Numbered from the stretch's first letter, positions 35,214 to 48,894 are shown. The stretch is 64,000 nucleotides of DNA from Polytrichum commune (GCA_950295325.1 OX485803.1:32860001-32924000), one strand, 5' to 3'. Translations and numbers: made by a program. Notes: generated by a model not told the origin, from the sequence alone.

Positions 35214-37429
35214 TATGAAGATGAGGATATGCTAAGTATGTTATCATAGGGAGCGATTGAATTTATGGGCCCCACTGATGCTCCAAAACTACGATGACAA
35301 TGATGTACACTCACTCACACACTCATATTTGTTTGTTGGACTAATATATTGGGATATAAAACACCAATGGGTAGGACAATCATTTTGGGACAGAGGACGT
35401 ATTACTTTTTGGTTAGTTAAGAACCAGTTGATTGGTAGCACGTTTGGTTAAGAAGTGGGAGGGGTTGGTGGGGGCTCCCTAAATACCCCAGACGAGCGTT
35501 GCAGCTGTCAGGCTCGCGGAGGCCAAGTTCGGTGGGGTTCATTTTTCTGGCCCTCCCCGTTTTGGCCCCTTGGGGATTTTTATTTTTATTTTTTTGGGCT
35601 AAATTTGGGTCATGCGGCCCCAAATTACTCTAGGAAGCCCCCTATGAGATTGAGTAAGGCCCCACCCAATTAAAAAAATAGGGGGCAAGTTTTACCCCAA
35701 CCCTGCCACCCCCTCCCGAACCTAGCCTCCGAGCCACGCTCGATGGGGGTTTTTAGTCAGATCCGGGTTGGTGGAGAGGGTTCGGTGAGAGGAAGTTACG
35801 GCAGTCGAACAATAGTCTTAATCCTAAGGCTTGCTAACGATGAAGAAGTACTAAGGGAGGGTACTTAAAGTGGGTGTATTAGGAGGTTAGGCATGTTAGA
35901 GTTAACTGGAAAGTCCAAAAGAGGGGAGGGAAGTTGGGTCCCAAACCCTAGTTTTAGTTGTCAACCATGGTTCCCGAATCCCTTGACAAGTTGTAAAGAA
36001 TTCATCAAAGTGTTTGGAGTTTATTCTCGGACAATAAAGTTTTCCTCCCCTTGATGAGCCTATTGTGAGTGTCTCATGTTGAACAAACCCCAAATAACAA
36101 ATCAAAGACAAAAGACCTCTCCCTTAGAACTCCAGTAGAGGCTCTTGGAGCGCCCACGGGTTCCCTTGGGTTTTGCTCCGAATTGTGACCAACTTATCGT
36201 GCTTTTGTCTTTGTTTATTTGATGCAATCGTTGAGTTACATGCTATGGTTGAAAAAATGTTCAATGACTTTCATATTGGAAAGTGAAAGTGAAATTTATA
36301 TGTAATAATGGCCTATTTAATTCATTGTCTATATTTTGTATACGTAGTGAAGGTATTTGTCACACCAAATTGTAAACCTGCATGTTATCGAAGAGTTAAA
36401 TACAATACATGACAAGGGTACCCTTTGATACAAACACATACGTTGTATTTAATCAACAAAATAAGGTCTCAAACCCATCTCTCTCTCTCTCTCTCTCTAG
36501 ACAAACACACATTTTAGTGCATTATGGGAGGATACTTACTTTAAGTGACTGATGATTTGTTGCTCTAGAAACCAAATATATGTAAAGATGACATCTTACC
36601 ATAACATAACTTGGATTTTCCAAGTTTTGTGAACAAGCCAAATAGTGAATGCCACGGCACATGCATATGGATGTCATTTTAGTGGAATGGCAAAATGCTT
36701 CTATTGATAGCAAATCTTTAGAGGCTTAAATCATCTCTCTTCGCACAAAACATGCAGCCAAGTTTAAGGTGTGCGGAATTTAAAACCGAAAGACATGGTT
36801 GACCATGAGTAACCACTAGAGATCCCCTCCCTTGTTTAGTCAAAGATTACATTAATACTTTGGTGGATGGAAATACATGTTCGTAGATTCCCATCATCCC
36901 TTATCTTCACAAGAAGCTCGTATTAACCCCACTCATCTCAAATAGTAAGGAAATTCCTCATGATAGCCAAACCGTAACTTAAGTTGATTGGGAGTTGGGA
37001 AGTTGAAGCATTCTATTTTGTTTTAGAAAATGCTTGGAAGGGCAAGGGCGGGAAACCTGAACCGGGCTTCCTTATTCCCGAATGCCCCTAACTTAGTGTA
37101 TGCTGCAAGCCCTGCATCCCGCTAGAGCCATTCCCATGTCTTTTTTAAACCCCAAAATCCACTATTGCACCCAAGATTGTTGCCCGTATCATGGACGGGT
37201 GCGCGTCTTTGCCCTTCCTACGACTATTCTTGGCAATGGCTTAATCCTCTTAATTCCACTTTCCTCGACTTTTCCTTCGCGGCATTAACTTAGTCCTCTT
37301 GCACATTTTAAGGGCAAGGATTTGTGGTGTCTATGCAAAATTCTCCATTAAAGCATTTAATAATTTGGAATTTTTGAATTGAAGCAATTTTAGTTTCCAT
37401 TCACATGGTTATTTTGAGCCATCTAGTAA
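35214..37429. other. Intergenic, possible retroelement remnants
   Basis: 35,455-35,760 is GC-richer, with CTCCCGAACC and CTCGATGGGGGTTTTTAG (about 35,737-35,754). A similar sequence occurs at 49,735-49,776 (CTCCCCCGAAAAGCTTGATGGGGGTGTTTTAG), so both may be pieces of one retroelement. A CT microsatellite is at 36,479-36,498. No coding gene is recognised. Confidence 0.4.
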
Positions 37430-38260
37430 AAGGTAAAGAATTGTAGGCATAAAAGCCTTGATGGGTACTTTAGCGAAGGAAGCAGTAGGTGGAGTCACAT
37501 GTTGGGAGCTCAAATCCCATCTATTCAAGGCTTTGGAGTTTCCAACTTTCACATATGGAATTGAAATATGGAGAGGTCGCCTGAAAAAATCTCATTTGGA
37601 AGGTTCTCAACATGGGCATGAAAGGTGCATATGATGTCTCACATCAAAGTTCATTTTTTAACTCTGTATCATATTTTGGAGAACTTCCCATGGAATTATA
37701 TGGTCTCGAGCTCACTACGGGTTGTCAACAACATCTCACCCACCTATCCCCCTGTTGGTTAGTGAATATAGCGACCTCACTCTCCCAACACCTGGACAAA
37801 CAAGGATTTAACACCTAGGACAAAGCAACAACCACGTGGAAGACATTAAGAGGTCTATCTCATTGGGAAACTCATGACAACCCAACCACATCAAAAATAA
37901 CATATGATGATATCAAGGTGGCTTTTTTTGCTAAAGAGTAGAAGTCTTTCCATCTCTCAAGGAAGAAACAAGACTACCTCCACTTTGAGAATTTTTTCAA
38001 ATACAAATGTGAAATGTACTTAAAGCAAATTGTTTGCACCACCAAAACGTAAGATCATTATTGCTTATTGCATCTCGAACCACGTACTTGCCATTGAAAT
38101 TGGAGGATAGACAACTATCCCTAGCTCTAGAGATACTAGACTATGCCACTTTTGCTCCTAAAATGCAGTTGAAAATTTCGTTATGGAACGTCCCCTATAC
38201 AATCCCATCATTGGAGATAAGTTTTCATTATTATTTGAAAAAATAGTTTGAAGGGAGCCT
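37430..38260 (+). pseudogene. LINE fragment, C-terminal part after the reverse transcriptase
   Basis: In pieces the plus strand reads LAKEAVGGVTCWELKSHLFK, then ALEFPTFTYGIEIWRGRLK, then a frame-shifted part at 38,034-38,246. There RSLLLIASRTTYLPLKLEDR is followed by LKISLWNVPYTIPSLE, the pattern expected of the zinc-knuckle-like tail that ends many plant LINE proteins. The start matches 52,985-53,170, which follows an RT region, so both are one family. Stops and frameshifts are frequent. Confidence 0.6.
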
Positions 38261-40670
38261 CCAACCTTTCTTTCAATTGGACCATAGCTTCTATCTTACG
38301 GAGGCTACATCATTCCGCCACCTTAGAGAATTAGTTGGTTTGAAACCATCACGATGTACATTTCAATTTCATTAGAGATCTTGGTCTATTGTAGTGGGGT
38401 TTAGTTGAAATGAATCACTCACTTCCTAGGACCATATGGTCATGGGTATGAGATGGGGAATGGATGTCTCATGTTCAGTGTATGAAACATTGACCATTTT
38501 TTTTTTGGAATGAATCGCCATGCTCAACATGTAAGGGATATTTATTTATTTATATTTATTTCTTCTTTTCTTTTCTAGAGCCCCTTCATCCACTATGGAT
38601 GAGTTTTCATAGATGCTACAACTTTGAAGCCAAATTCTTAGTCCTTTCTACAATGTCAAACAACCACTATTTCATGTTCTTCCCTTTCATAAGGTGAACA
38701 TGTTCAAAACCAACAATCATTATGTACCATTGTCGCACATTTCAGACCCCCAATGTACCCCCAATGTACAATAGTGGGACAATGTCTTTACTTTGGGTAT
38801 ACTCTCACACATTTTTGCAACGTAAAACACCATTTATGCAAAATAAAATATAAATACACAACAATTTAAAAAAATCACATGCTATAATAATTAAAATTTT
38901 GATAGAGACTGATATCTATCTCTGGCTCTCTCACTCTTTCATACACAACATGCACATCGCCCCTCAAATTAGTAACCCACTCCTCAATGATTATCCTCTC
39001 AGTGGTCTAGGTTGTGTGTGGAGACTCCTATGGAAGGGACATGGCAACCCTTACTAAGACACTTCATAAACTTAAAGAAAGAAAGAAAGAAAGAAATAAA
39101 AAGTAACGTAAGGGTTTGGTTTATACACCGACATGAATGGGAGCCCGTTTCTCTATACCATGTTCATGTTTAATAAGAAAGAAAGAAATCTAGGATCATT
39201 CAAGGAGTATTCCAATATACACACACCCTAGCTAGTTTTGGAGGCACGAGAACAACCTTGTGAAGGCTCAACAATGTTATATGCCATTTTGTGATAGATG
39301 TAAAATAGTGCACAATTTGGGGGACACCACAATCGACCTATCAACAAGAACTAGAAGATATTGTCCTTATAGTAAACACTTTGGTTCAACAACATAATTA
39401 AGAATTTTGAAATATTTTGTCACATGTTTCTATCACATCTTTTGGAACCGTGTAAATTCTCGTGAATAAATTATATATGATTATTAGAAAATCAAAGTCA
39501 TACGTTCATAGTTTTCATCATCATAATTATCTTATCCGTCCATAACATCTATGTACAATGGAAGATGCGGTGGTGGCGGCGAGAATGTTGCCCCACTATT
39601 CCCACCGTTCTTGTCTGAAACTATATATTTTGCATAAATAAAAATCAAAGAAAAGGGCCACACATTCTTCCCACATCAAAATATGTGACCCCAAAACAAA
39701 CAACCAAACAAAACGGGCAAAAAAGAAAAAGAAAAAGAAAAGAATGCATTATCCATAATAATGCAAATCTTTTTGTCTTTCAATGCCATTCTTCGGTTCT
39801 CACTCTTCACCCAATGTGTAAAAACATCACCATTCATCCAGGCCGAATTGTTAGAATAATAGTGTACTGTACTATTTGGATTTATCACAAGGGTGACGCA
39901 TGACCCTTTTGGCTACTACAATCTGTCCATCCAACCATCACATACAATCCATCCATACTTGGTATTATCACATTTACACTACAGATTTTGGAAAAAAATA
40001 GTGACATTACCAAGGGTGATAGGGATAATAACGAGGGAGTTTTACACTATGAAAATCGGTTTCAAACTTTTAGGTGATAATATCAAGGTGTTCTATTAAC
40101 AAGGGTGACATTATCAAGGTTAGACTTTATATACATTGGAAGACTTGGTGGTGCGTGGTGGTAGTGGCCGTTGTCTTGCCGTTCCCCGCTTGCCCTAAAA
40201 AAAATGTTTTCAAAGAAAAAGGGCCACATGCCAAAGTTTCATGTCCAAAAAGAAACATATGAAATAAGAACTAGAAAATAAATGTGGAAAGTAGGGGACT
40301 ACGAACACAAAAGGTGAGTATGGTGGGGGAAACTCGGGAGAGGTGGCAGGCATGGGTACAAGATGGCAACATGTAGCATGGGCCACAGTGCAATGTAGGA
40401 TAATTATTATATTATATCATGTCATGTTATGTCATGTTATGTCATGTTATATTATTAATATTATGTTATATTATGTACAATTAAAATTTAAGAAATTGGC
40501 CTTTTTCTTGAAGTGCTCCATGAGGGCATGGTGGCATGTCATAGGGGTTTATGAGCATGGAGATGAGCACACATGTATATGACATGTATGCATGGGCATG
40601 GGAGGCATATATGCATAGGTTGCATAGATATATGTGGTTGGGTTATCTGGGATATTAATCCATATGCATG
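38261..40670. other. Intergenic with simple repeats
   Basis: An AAAG tract lies at about 39,078-39,097 and three perfect tandem units GTCATGTTAT lie at 40,421-40,450. No protein-coding content is recognised in the short frames present. Confidence 0.45.
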
Positions 40671-40878
40671 GGTGCAACGGATCGGGACAACACATGTGGA
40701 AGTTATGAAACAATGGGAAGATTGTTCATTTTCATACATTACGCTCCTCTTTGCTAATCATCTTAAAGTTAGGTGAACCAAGTTGAATTGGAAGCATCTG
40801 ATGGCCCTTAACAAAACTCTTCATCAACTTCATCTTAAAACTTGAGAAGTCAAGGAATGAATTACCAAGATTGAGAAG
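40671..40878 (+). repeat. Left copy of a direct repeat flanking the LINE region
   Basis: It begins GGTGCAACGGATCGGGACAA and ends ATTACCAAGATTGAGAAG. It is collinear with 44,501-44,717 with many substitutions and small indels. The pair encloses 3.6 kb of degenerate LINE sequence. It does not have the TG...CA ends of an LTR. Confidence 0.7.
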
Positions 40879-40989
40879 AAATAAAATAATAAACAAATCG
40901 AACATCAATGTGTTTATGCATTCATGTGATGTTTGTTTACCATCTCTTATCCATGTCCATATAGACTAGGGTGGAGATGGTTTAATGCC

Positions 40990-43900
40990 TACAATTAGTA
41001 GGTGGATCAACATTTAGTTTGTTATTATTAAAAAATATTATGTGTAGGGTGGTGTTGTGTTTGTTTACGAGAGAGGAATTGGAGCTTGTTTCTTTTAGAG
41101 TTTTCTTTTGTTAAAGATGTTACGTGTGAGGAGTTGGGTGAGTTTGGCGTCTATTATCCAAGGTGCATTCCAAAAGAGGTTGGAACACTATAGGATAATG
41201 TCTTGGTCGGATAGCCATTTTGTCACATTTGGAATTGTGTCGGTGGCATGTGATACTAGGGCATTTGTGTATTAGTTTTCTATATAGTTTCTAATGTTCC
41301 TGACTAAGCCAATGTGTCAGGTTGAGGTGGTGGTGGGGGGGGGGGTAATGGAAGGCCACTATATGTCCTATATGATGGAAGAGGGTTTCTATGATTCATG
41401 ATTTTAGTGCTCCTTGTTTGGTGAGTTTATCCACTTCATCATTACCATTGATGTTTGTGTGTGCTTTCATTTTTATGATTGTGATGTTATGATGCAAGGT
41501 TTTGATGGTGTGTATGATGTGTGCAATGAGGAGTTTGTCTAGGTGATTGTTTTGGGAGGAGGGTTGTCTCATATGGTTTAGTAAAAGTATACGCTATTGA
41601 GGCTATTCTTGAAGATGATTGTATTTGTGGAGAGTGTTTTAATATGTTTTATTGCGAGAAGGAAGGCATATAGTTATGCTCTCAAGATATTTCAGTATTT
41701 GGGCAATTTTATGGATATATGTATTTATAGTGGCTCATTGAAGATTTTAGATCCTAGGATATTACCATTTCCTTCCATGTTGGGGGGGGGGGGGGATAAA
41801 CGACCCGTCAATTTAATATGATTGGATGGGAGGGTATCTTAGGAAGTTTATTTATTTTTTAATTTTTTTGGAGGGGGGGTGCGTGGTGAGATGCCGTTCT
41901 AAGGGAATTGGGTGGTTTTAGTTGTGGTGGATGTTTGTAGTGGGTAGTTGTTATTGTGTTGTAGGATGCTTGGTGTGAGCAATTGGAAGAAGCTAGTTAT
42001 GTTGTCTTGACAATGTTGGTGTGGGACAATTAGTATGGAGGTAAGGAGTGGCTCTTTTGTGTTGTGAAGGGGCATGTTGCTATGATTGGAGTTACGTCTA
42101 TTTGTTGAAGAGGGTTAAATGTGTTATGTGTCCAATCGTCATGATTTAATACTATTGTTGTGGTGCAGTTGGGATATGTTTGGGCCACTCGAAATGCATG
42201 TTATATGGCTTTTGGAATGAGTGCTATATTTGTAATGTGTGTGAGGCCACTGCCTACCCCATCAGTGGGCATAGGCTGGACCAAATGACCCAGAGATTAT
42301 ACCTTTGTCATGTGGGGGAGTAGTATTGTGTGAATTTTGTGGGACATGTGAGTGGGCTTGAGTAGTAAGAGTGTGTGAGGTGGAAATAGTTTATGAGGTT
42401 GTTTAGGATATCATGTGGGAGGGAATGGTGGTTATAGGTGAGGAGTGGGTTGGGTAAGGGTTTGATGTATTGATTGGTTAGTAGGAGGAATTGTGGGTGG
42501 AAATGTCTCTAGTGTGATGTTTGTTTGGTAGCTTTGTTCACGGTCATGGATGTGTGCAAAAGGAGGGTGTATTTGTATTGAGAATTTTGTTGTTTCAATG
42601 TCTTTGTCTAGGTTACATTCTTGGGTGTGTAAGGTAAGGTGTGAGATGGAAAGGCTAGGTTGTACGCATCGGGAGTAAGCACTTTGGTGCTTGTGGGGTA
42701 TTGGATATGGGGTAGGATAATTATGTTGAACGTGGCAATTTTTTTTAAAGATTTTCTTTGTGTTTGATTTTTGGTTGAGGGTGAAGTTGGGATAGAAAGG
42801 GCTTTTGTACCAATCGGTGTGGAGGAGTGATTAGTTAGCATAGAATGTGTTGTCTATTGAGTCAATATGGGTTAATTGAGTATTTTTTTGAGTATAAAGA
42901 GACTTTGCGCAGTAGGTGAACAAGTACATACTTGGTATTTCATGAGTGGGAGGAGTTCAAATTTGGCAACGATGAATTTAACTAAACCTTGGTGTATGTC
43001 TCCGAGTGGTCTTGGATCATCGATTCTTTGTGTTAATTGTTCATTGAGTATTGTACGTATGTTGGGGGGAGGAAGTATGTTTCCATTCCAAATGCTTCTT
43101 TAGGTAATTGGGTGAAGATATTAGGAGTGCTCGTGGGGAGGTTGCATTTGGATTTCGTTAGTTTGGTTAGAAGTATGTCCATTTTGCATATATATGGTAT
43201 TGAGAAGGGGACGGCGTGCAATACATAATCAATGCCTAGGTAGATGACCATGTTGAGGATTCCATGTTTTTTGTTGGAGCAAGGTTGGTGAAAGTAGGAG
43301 GGAGGCACTTTGTTTTTTGATTGTTTACATAGTGATTTTTTTTGGATGTTTCATTTATGGGAGGGGACTAGGTTGATTTCTAGGTAGGTGTAGGGTGAAA
43401 AGGCATTGTTGATTTTTTGTAGTTGATGTTTTGGCTTTTAAGGTATGTTGTAAAGGTTAGTGGTTATAGTTTGGATTTGTTTGGGTAACCTACAACCGCA
43501 GATTTGGTAATTCCTAGGTCCATGTGTGCCCAATCCAAGTATTGTTTTAGTTTGTCTAGTGGTGGTTATATCTATGTCATGTTATTCTCGAGCAATGCTA
43601 GATCATCGGCATATGCTGCAAAATTTATTGTATTAAGGGATTTGTTAAAGTGGTAGCATGGATGGGTTTTCTAGCCATACGAGGAGTCGTGTGATGAAGG
43701 GGTATGGCCCGAAATTGTCTCCTTGTCCAGTGTCACGATTAATGTGGACATGAAAGGGTGTAGTGAAGTGGGTCCTTCTAAAGGATGTGGAAGATTTGGA
43801 AGTATATGTTTCCTTTTAGTGTTATGTCGTGTGTAGGGTAGCTTAGGTCCTCCATTATGGCTAATAGTCTAGGGTGGTCAATGGAACTTAATGCGTTTTT

Positions 43901-44450
43901 GAATCTATGTATGTGAGGCATATATATATTTGTTTGTGCATTTTGCATCTTTGAGAGCGGTGAGGATGGCTTGAATTTGTCACATTGTGTTTCTCATTGG
44001 TATGAAGTTGTCTTGGCTATGATGTAGTCTTTTGCGATGCTAACCAAATGTAGTGAGTAACGTGGTTGTAAATAATTTGTATATGGTACATGCAAGGGCT
44101 ATGGGTCTATAATTTGTGGTTATAGTGGGGTTGTCTTTTTTTATAAGAGGATAGTGGTATTGTGCTTCCATTCATTGGGTACGGGTATTTGATGGTAGTA
44201 TTGTAGGATGAATAGGAGCATCACGTCGTGAAAGTTGTTGGGGAGAGCTTTTAGGATTTCGACGGGGATTCCATCAGTCCCAAGGTTTTGCCTTTAGATA
44301 GGTTTTTAAGGCATGTATCATAGATGATTCTGGTGAACATTGATGCTAGTAGGGCGTTTGGTGTAGTGCGTTTTTCAAACATGAGTCATTATTTTGTGTG
44401 CCATGGATATTCTTGAATGGTGCACATACAATCATTGGGATGGTATGTGA
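40990..44450 (-). pseudogene. Degenerate non-LTR retrotransposon (LINE): reverse transcriptase and RNase H
   Basis: Translating the minus strand gives clear landmarks in the expected order. TDGIPVEILKALPN is encoded at about 44,237-44,278, NEWKHNTTILL near 44,155-44,190, and NYRPIALACTIYKLFTTTLL at about 44,055-44,114. The catalytic block AAYADDLALLEN is at about 43,584-43,620 (YADD at 43,602-43,613). An RNase H-like NDEVDKLTKQ is near 41,413-41,448. Stops and frameshifts interrupt all blocks, so it is dead. The endonuclease part should lie above 44,450 but is not visible; a direct repeat begins there. RT copies RNA at the nick for insertion; RNase H removes the RNA strand. The family looks unlike the common angiosperm L1 type. 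Confidence 0.8.
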
Positions 44451-44500
44451 GATTGGTGACATAACACCCATGCGGACATTAAAGGGAGGCAATGAATGGT

Positions 44501-44717
44501 GGGTGTAACGGACTAGAACAACATATATCCAGGTTATTAAACAGTGGGAAGATTGTTCCTTTTCAACCTTGGTTTACATTGCACTCCTCCTTGCTAATTA
44601 TCTTAATGTTAGGGATCCAAGTTGAATTGGAAGCATTTGGTGGCATTCAATAGAACTCTCCATCAACTTCATCTGAAAACTAGAGAAGTCAAGGAATAAA
44701 TTACCAAGATTGAGAAG
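44501..44717 (+). repeat. Right copy of the direct repeat flanking the LINE region
   Basis: It is collinear with 40,671-40,878, with shared blocks TGGGAAGATTGTTC, CAAGTTGAATTGGAAGCAT, CATCAACTTCATCT and ATTACCAAGATTGAGAAG. Orientation is the same as the left copy. Confidence 0.7.
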
Positions 44718-44883
44718 TATTCAAGTACAAGTATGCAAGCTTTGAGATCCAACAACAATGAGAAGAACAAACCACTTTCATGTTGATTTGAACACAAAAC
44801 AACATTGTAACGAATTTCATATCTATGAATGACACATGTGTATTTTGCAATGCCATACTATTCTTATGGCAATTAACTACACA

Positions 44884-45216
44884 CACCAGTAGAAAACTAT
44901 GTAAAAAAAGATTGCAATCAAAATTGGTTGTGGTTCTTTTGACCAACCTGATCTATAATTGCTAAGTGATTGCAAATTTGTTTTTTTTGGTTTAGCAACT
45001 AAACTTTTTGGAATCTGAGGGTGTGTAGTATACCATTTGAAAGGTCTTGAAAATACATTTCCAACGGTACATTACACGCCCCATACAAATTTAAATTGGA
45101 GTCAACAAAATAAAGAAGACAAATTTATAGTCGTTTAACAATTGCAATCAAACTAGTAAAAAAAAACTGACACCAATTTCAACTGTGGTTTTTTTGGACG
45201 TAATTTTCTACTAGTG
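44884..45216. mobile_element. CACTA (EnSpm)-type MITE, 333 bp
   Basis: The left end is CACCAGTAGAAAA and the right end the complement of CACTAGTAGAAAA, the typical tip of plant CACTA elements. A 3-bp direct ACA flanks both sides (44,881-44,883 and 45,217-45,219), the duplication length expected of the superfamily. Further inverted similarity inside (GATTGCAATCAAAATTGGTTGTGG on the left; its relative on the right) extends the foldback. It has no coding capacity. Confidence 0.8.
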
Positions 45217-45219
45217 ACA

Positions 45220-46696
45220 TATTGAGTAGTTTACAAGCAATAAGTTTGGCTGAGAATGGGTGTAAGTATTATTATTATTATTAAAGGTTATTTTAATCAA
45301 CCTTTGTGTTAATTGTATTAGGGATAATAGTATTGTCAAAGTTCCAACTGGAGACATGATACTTCTATTATTTTATCCTTTAATTAATTTGCTATATCGG
45401 AATTTCTCCACATCTTGTATAGCACCTTAACATACTCTATGTACTTATTTGTTGAGGGCATAAATCCATCTAGGTTCTTCTCTAGGCAAGCAATGGTATC
45501 CCTTGTATACAAATACAATGACGGAGACATAAATTCATAGCATACTAGAGTTGACCGTGAAGTATGGGGATGAATTGGGATTGAAATCCTTTGATGGTCC
45601 TTTGTTTTAGTGTAACTGGAAAGTCTTGGAAGGCTTATTTGAGATTTAGGCGCCAACATGTTTAATTTTTATGTAACCAAGATCTCTCATTTTGTTTGCC
45701 ACCTATATGCATGTGCACCTCTTTACTCCTCTCATCACTTGTGGGCTTCCCAACCCAAGAACAAATCTCAAATTTTCCTCAAGTTTTGTCGCCCCATAAT
45801 AGAGCAAATGACTTCCCTCTCCAATTTTATACTTAAATCACTGTCACAAAGGTTGGAAGTGGAGAATATGGGAGATTCCTTCAATAAAATCAGTTGGTGG
45901 CTTAAAAACCTATTATTTATTTTTATTTTTTTAATTGACATAAATAATATACTCGTACCACAACATTAAGTGTTGTAGACTTACACCCTACATATAACAC
46001 ATACTTTGTATTAGAATGTGAACCTAAGCATCATTTCACTTGCAACTATTGACACATCATCATCACTTGGATTTGAGCCTTTGATACTTCCTCTGGTAGA
46101 TTAAAAAAAGAGCCAATCTTATGTGACTTGGAACCTCAAACTTGCTTCGAACATGAAATGTTAAGATGAGACCAATACCTATCATAGGGTGCTCTCTATT
46201 CCAACAAATTTGAATCATTTCCCTCTCAAAGTTTGCCATGTGTTATTCCTACATTAGTTGAGACCACTTATATCCCACGTAAGACTACATTTTAGCACTC
46301 ATAAAGATAACTCAAGATGCCCTCTAGGGTAATATAAGAAATCAAACCACATCCCAATCATATCATGAACACAAGTGCTATGTCATTTTGAACTACACAT
46401 GGCAACTGCTTATTTCCATTTTATTAATGCCATGCAAAGCACGCTTTATTCAAAGTCCACACTAGAGTCATCCATGGCAGTTTGTCTCAAGTGTCTTTCA
46501 CACAAGTCTTTTGCTTTAGTTTCTTTGAAACACTGAAAGTAGTTGTGTGTTGTCAAGTCAACCTAGAAAAAGAAACACAACTTATATAGGGATTGGGTAT
46601 AACATTGGAGATATTCATCTCCATGGTAAACCGGTGTTACTTGGATACATTTGTATAAGGATGCCTTCTTGTAGCCGGTGTCAAACACTCAAGATT
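45220..46696. other. Intergenic, nothing recognised
   Basis: Two frames of about 90-100 residues (45,384-45,659 minus; 45,658-45,969 plus) have no recognisable motif and may be chance. An ATT microsatellite lies near 45,268-45,285. Confidence 0.4.
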
Positions 46697-46707
46697 TTAG
46701 ATACTCA

Positions 46708-47080
46708 TCAGATAGATAGATAGAAACTCCGGTCCCTTTTTATCAAGGGGCCGGCGTGAATAAAGTGTCCGTTCGTAATGTCAATGATCCGATGCCCACC
46801 GGACAAGGGGACATTAGGGCAATACTACTCTCCCCTTTCGAGGATGGGCACTATAGTGACACACTATACTAGTTCCTAGCTAGCCACTAGTGCCTTGAAG
46901 ATACCGGACATGGTATCCCCCCAAAGGGCTTTGAGGTACCCATACAACAAGGTCCAAGGACCCCCCACCATAGTTGGGTGGACTAAGGTGGTGAGCACCA
47001 CGCTGGCATGGGGAATAGAACCCACAACCTCCTCATTGGGGGCCATGAGCCCTAATTACCAAGCCAAGGCCCGTGGTGCC
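46708..47080 (-). mobile_element. Full-length tRNA-derived SINE, 373 bp
   Basis: A perfect 11-bp target-site duplication TTAGATACTCA flanks it (46,697-46,707 and 47,081-47,091). On the minus strand the head starts GGCACCACGGGCC and holds an A-box-like TGGCTTGGTAATTAGGG (about 47,051-47,067). A B-box GGTTCTATTCC follows (about 47,013-47,023); these are the internal RNA polymerase III promoter. The tail ends GGAGTTTCTATCTATCTATC, a short-repeat 3' end like many LINE-mobilised SINEs. The 3' third is shared with the truncated copy at 25,849-25,985. The SINE encodes no protein and depends on a LINE for movement. Confidence 0.88.
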
Positions 47081-47091
47081 TTAGATACTCA

Positions 47092-48894
47092 CCATTTTGT
47101 GGAGAACACAAACTTGAGCTCACATGTATGATAAAGGTGAAGTGTCTCTCATTCCCACCAACCTAATGATTGGCTCTCTCTCTCTCTCTCTCCTCTTGAT
47201 ATTGTCAAAATGATGTACTTAAATGTAACAGTTTTGAAAAATTAAAGCTTTATACTAAGACTGGGACACTTAGTATAATCTACACCACAGTTAAAACAAT
47301 AAAGTAAACCTAACCATGAGTTAACTTACCATGGTAAAGGAGAGTTACCATACTCCACGTTTTAGGGTTTCCAGTGACCTAAAGTGGCCACTATACCTTA
47401 CTACACCAATACTTAAACCCCAAGCCCCTCCATGTGAGAACTCTTTTACATCCTTGAAGGAGCAAACTCTTGGCTTAGAAGGTGGATACAAGAATAGTGT
47501 GGAGGTGTATGGTGTTTGGTGTTCTAAAGATTGTTACTATCCAAGAAGTTACACAAGATGGCAAAAGAGCAGGTTTGTATACTCATGGTTTTGTAATGAG
47601 TATTGGTAGTTACAAACATTCAATGGACTTTATAGGTGAGGTAAATGTGTGACATGGATTGCAACTGAACTTAGCTGAAGACACCTGACACACGCCTTTC
47701 TAACACACAATTGTATGTTTGGGTTGGCACGGGTGCAGGTGAGGCTAGCTCTTCACATTTTCAACACCAACAATAGTACATTACTCATGTTTGGAGATTC
47801 TTTCACTTTATGTCTTATATTTGTGAAAGTTACTATTTTACTTTGAACTAGTATGTTGGTATGTACACAAACTATGGAAAGTAGGTGAGATAGTGAGAAA
47901 TACATACAAATGAGGTATGTAAGTTTACACATTACATCCTTAACTTATTACTTGATTGAAACAATAGTTGTTATGCACAACATAGTGACATACTAGGTTG
48001 TGTTTTGAGCTTAACTACCATATGTATTGGGTGTTTTTGTGAACATGATACACACCATTACATTCTAGTAATTTATGTTATCAAACTTTGATTTGAAAGC
48101 AAAGAAACTTGATAACATATATGACCACTCTAATGAGTACATACTCCTTGTTGAAAGTTCAAACTAGTATACATTATGTAGAACATATCACTACATTCAT
48201 GGCTACAATGACATATATTGTGTTTTGGTAAATAATAGACTTGTGATGAGAGAAAATCCCACCCACCCACCCTTGATTTATTTTGATGAAGAATAGTATG
48301 GAAAAGGCCTCTTAAATGAGGAAGATCAAGCTTTGAAAAAAAGACAACTCTCTCTCTCTCTTTGTGGAGAACATGAAATAATTGTTGACTTGTTTTGAAC
48401 TTGTGGGATTATTTTGTGATTGTTCAAGTACAATATTTCCCTGGTTACGAATCGGTCACTTATTCCCCCTTTTGTATCTTAAGCAACCATTTTACATGAC
48501 TGTGACTCCCTACCACTCGGCGGACACTAAAGCACTCCCATCAAGCTTTTTTGGGGAGGGATCTACTCATAGGATCGGGGTTGGGGCATGTGATATGCAA
48601 CCCTCATGCAACTTGGGAAAAACTTTTATCATCCCGACCAAAAAAATATTGTCCGTCCTGCCTAACTTCAAAATAGAAGAAGTTGCCATTGCATTCTTGA
48701 AGACAACTTTGTTCACAAAACTTATCTTGAGTGCATCTCAACTTCAAGGCCCAAATTCCAATATATATGTTCGCATCCACCTTGTAATGAGCAATTGATT
48801 GGGATTTCATTCTCAAACTGACACCGTCAATAAAGGTGTAATTAACTTGGAAGTTTAAAATATGATCTAATCATTAGCAACGAGGCAATAATTT
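47092..48894. other. Intergenic with simple repeats
   Basis: CT tracts lie at 47,174-47,192 and about 48,348-48,360. A 138-residue plus frame at 48,382-48,798 is long for this composition but shows no motif I recognise; I leave it unassigned. Confidence 0.4.

Noticed and set aside
40671-44717. Reading the direct repeats around the LINE as LTRs of an LTR retrotransposon
   Set aside because: They lack TG...CA ends, and the enclosed RT and RNase H run in the order and sequence style of a LINE.
48382-48798. 138-residue plus ORF
   Set aside because: No domain, no homologous copy in the window, composition like the flanks.
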